Assembly: GCA_024278285.1 (NCBI GenBank)
Contig: JAJRTM010000663.1
Location: forward strand, 1-6,163
Direction: 5' to 3'
Length of the DNA stretch: 6,163 nucleotides
From: Planctomycetota bacterium
GTDB lineage: Bacteria; Planctomycetota; Planctomycetia; Planctomycetales; Planctomycetaceae
Below, piece after piece: positions 6,101 through 6,163 of the stretch. A model generated the notes under the pieces. The model made no database searches. It was not told where the DNA came from and worked only from the letters and a program-made list of their open reading frames with translations. Position numbers and translations under genes: made by a program. The first letter of the stretch is position 1, and each line of letters starts with the position of its first letter.

Positions 6101-6163
6101 AAAGGCGACTGCGTAAACAGGTAAGCTTTACACAAGAGTCCCAATTTAAATTTCGACCTGTTG

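Larger units (their letters stand above)
6025..6163. other. Non-coding region upstream of recO with repeats; no gene recognised
   Basis: These 139 bases lie before recO and should hold its promoter, but I see no convincing -35/-10 pair. The region contains a tandem near-identical 14-mer and a long imperfect inverted repeat, listed separately. The last 60 bases (6101-6163) show no recognisable gene end in any frame. Confidence 0.5.

Noticed and set aside
6025..6163. A sigma-70 promoter for recO
   Set aside because: Several AT-rich hexamer-like strings occur, but no -35/-10 pair with acceptable spacing stood out, so none is called.

Overview
The window most likely comes from a planctomycete (Planctomycetota), perhaps of the Gimesia/Rubinisphaera type. 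This is an inference from protein style and gene order, not a proven assignment. In support: a CcsA-type cytochrome c assembly protein whose reading frame runs in from outside the window, as in a fused CcsB-CcsA protein; an LptE-type outer-membrane lipoprotein, which implies a diderm envelope; a RecO with zinc-ligand cysteines; moderate GC content; and an intergenic stem-loop motif of a kind I associate with planctomycete genomes.

Layout. From the left edge to 1072 on the + strand lies the 3' part of a ccsA-like gene, whose 5' end is missing. It converges on a five-gene block on the - strand. Read in the direction of transcription (right to left), the block is recO (6024-5275), a TPR-containing lipoprotein (5151-3565), lptE (3449-2895), a sodium:solute symporter (2859-1294), and a 57-residue single-pass membrane protein (1294-1121) whose start codon overlaps the symporter stop codon by one base. 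The gaps are 123, 115, 35 and -1 bases. The last three genes therefore look cotranscribed, while the two upstream gaps are long enough to hold separate regulatory signals.

How the genes fit together. The TPR lipoprotein and LptE are both predicted lipid-anchored envelope proteins, which suggests an envelope-assembly theme. The symporter and its small overlapping partner look like a two-component secondary transporter. RecO is a DNA repair protein and is probably only a positional neighbour. CcsA belongs to the separate System II cytochrome c maturation pathway.

Non-coding DNA. No stretch without a gene exceeds 300 bases. The short gaps hold several inverted or direct repeats: a stem-loop between lptE and the symporter, a REP-like stem-loop followed by AACGCC repeats between the TPR gene and lptE, a hairpin in the TPR gene leader, and a long imperfect inverted repeat plus a tandem 14-mer upstream of recO. 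No tRNA, rRNA, CRISPR array or insertion sequence was seen. The least expected gene is the small membrane protein at 1121-1294. Nothing here looks like a complete new multi-gene system.
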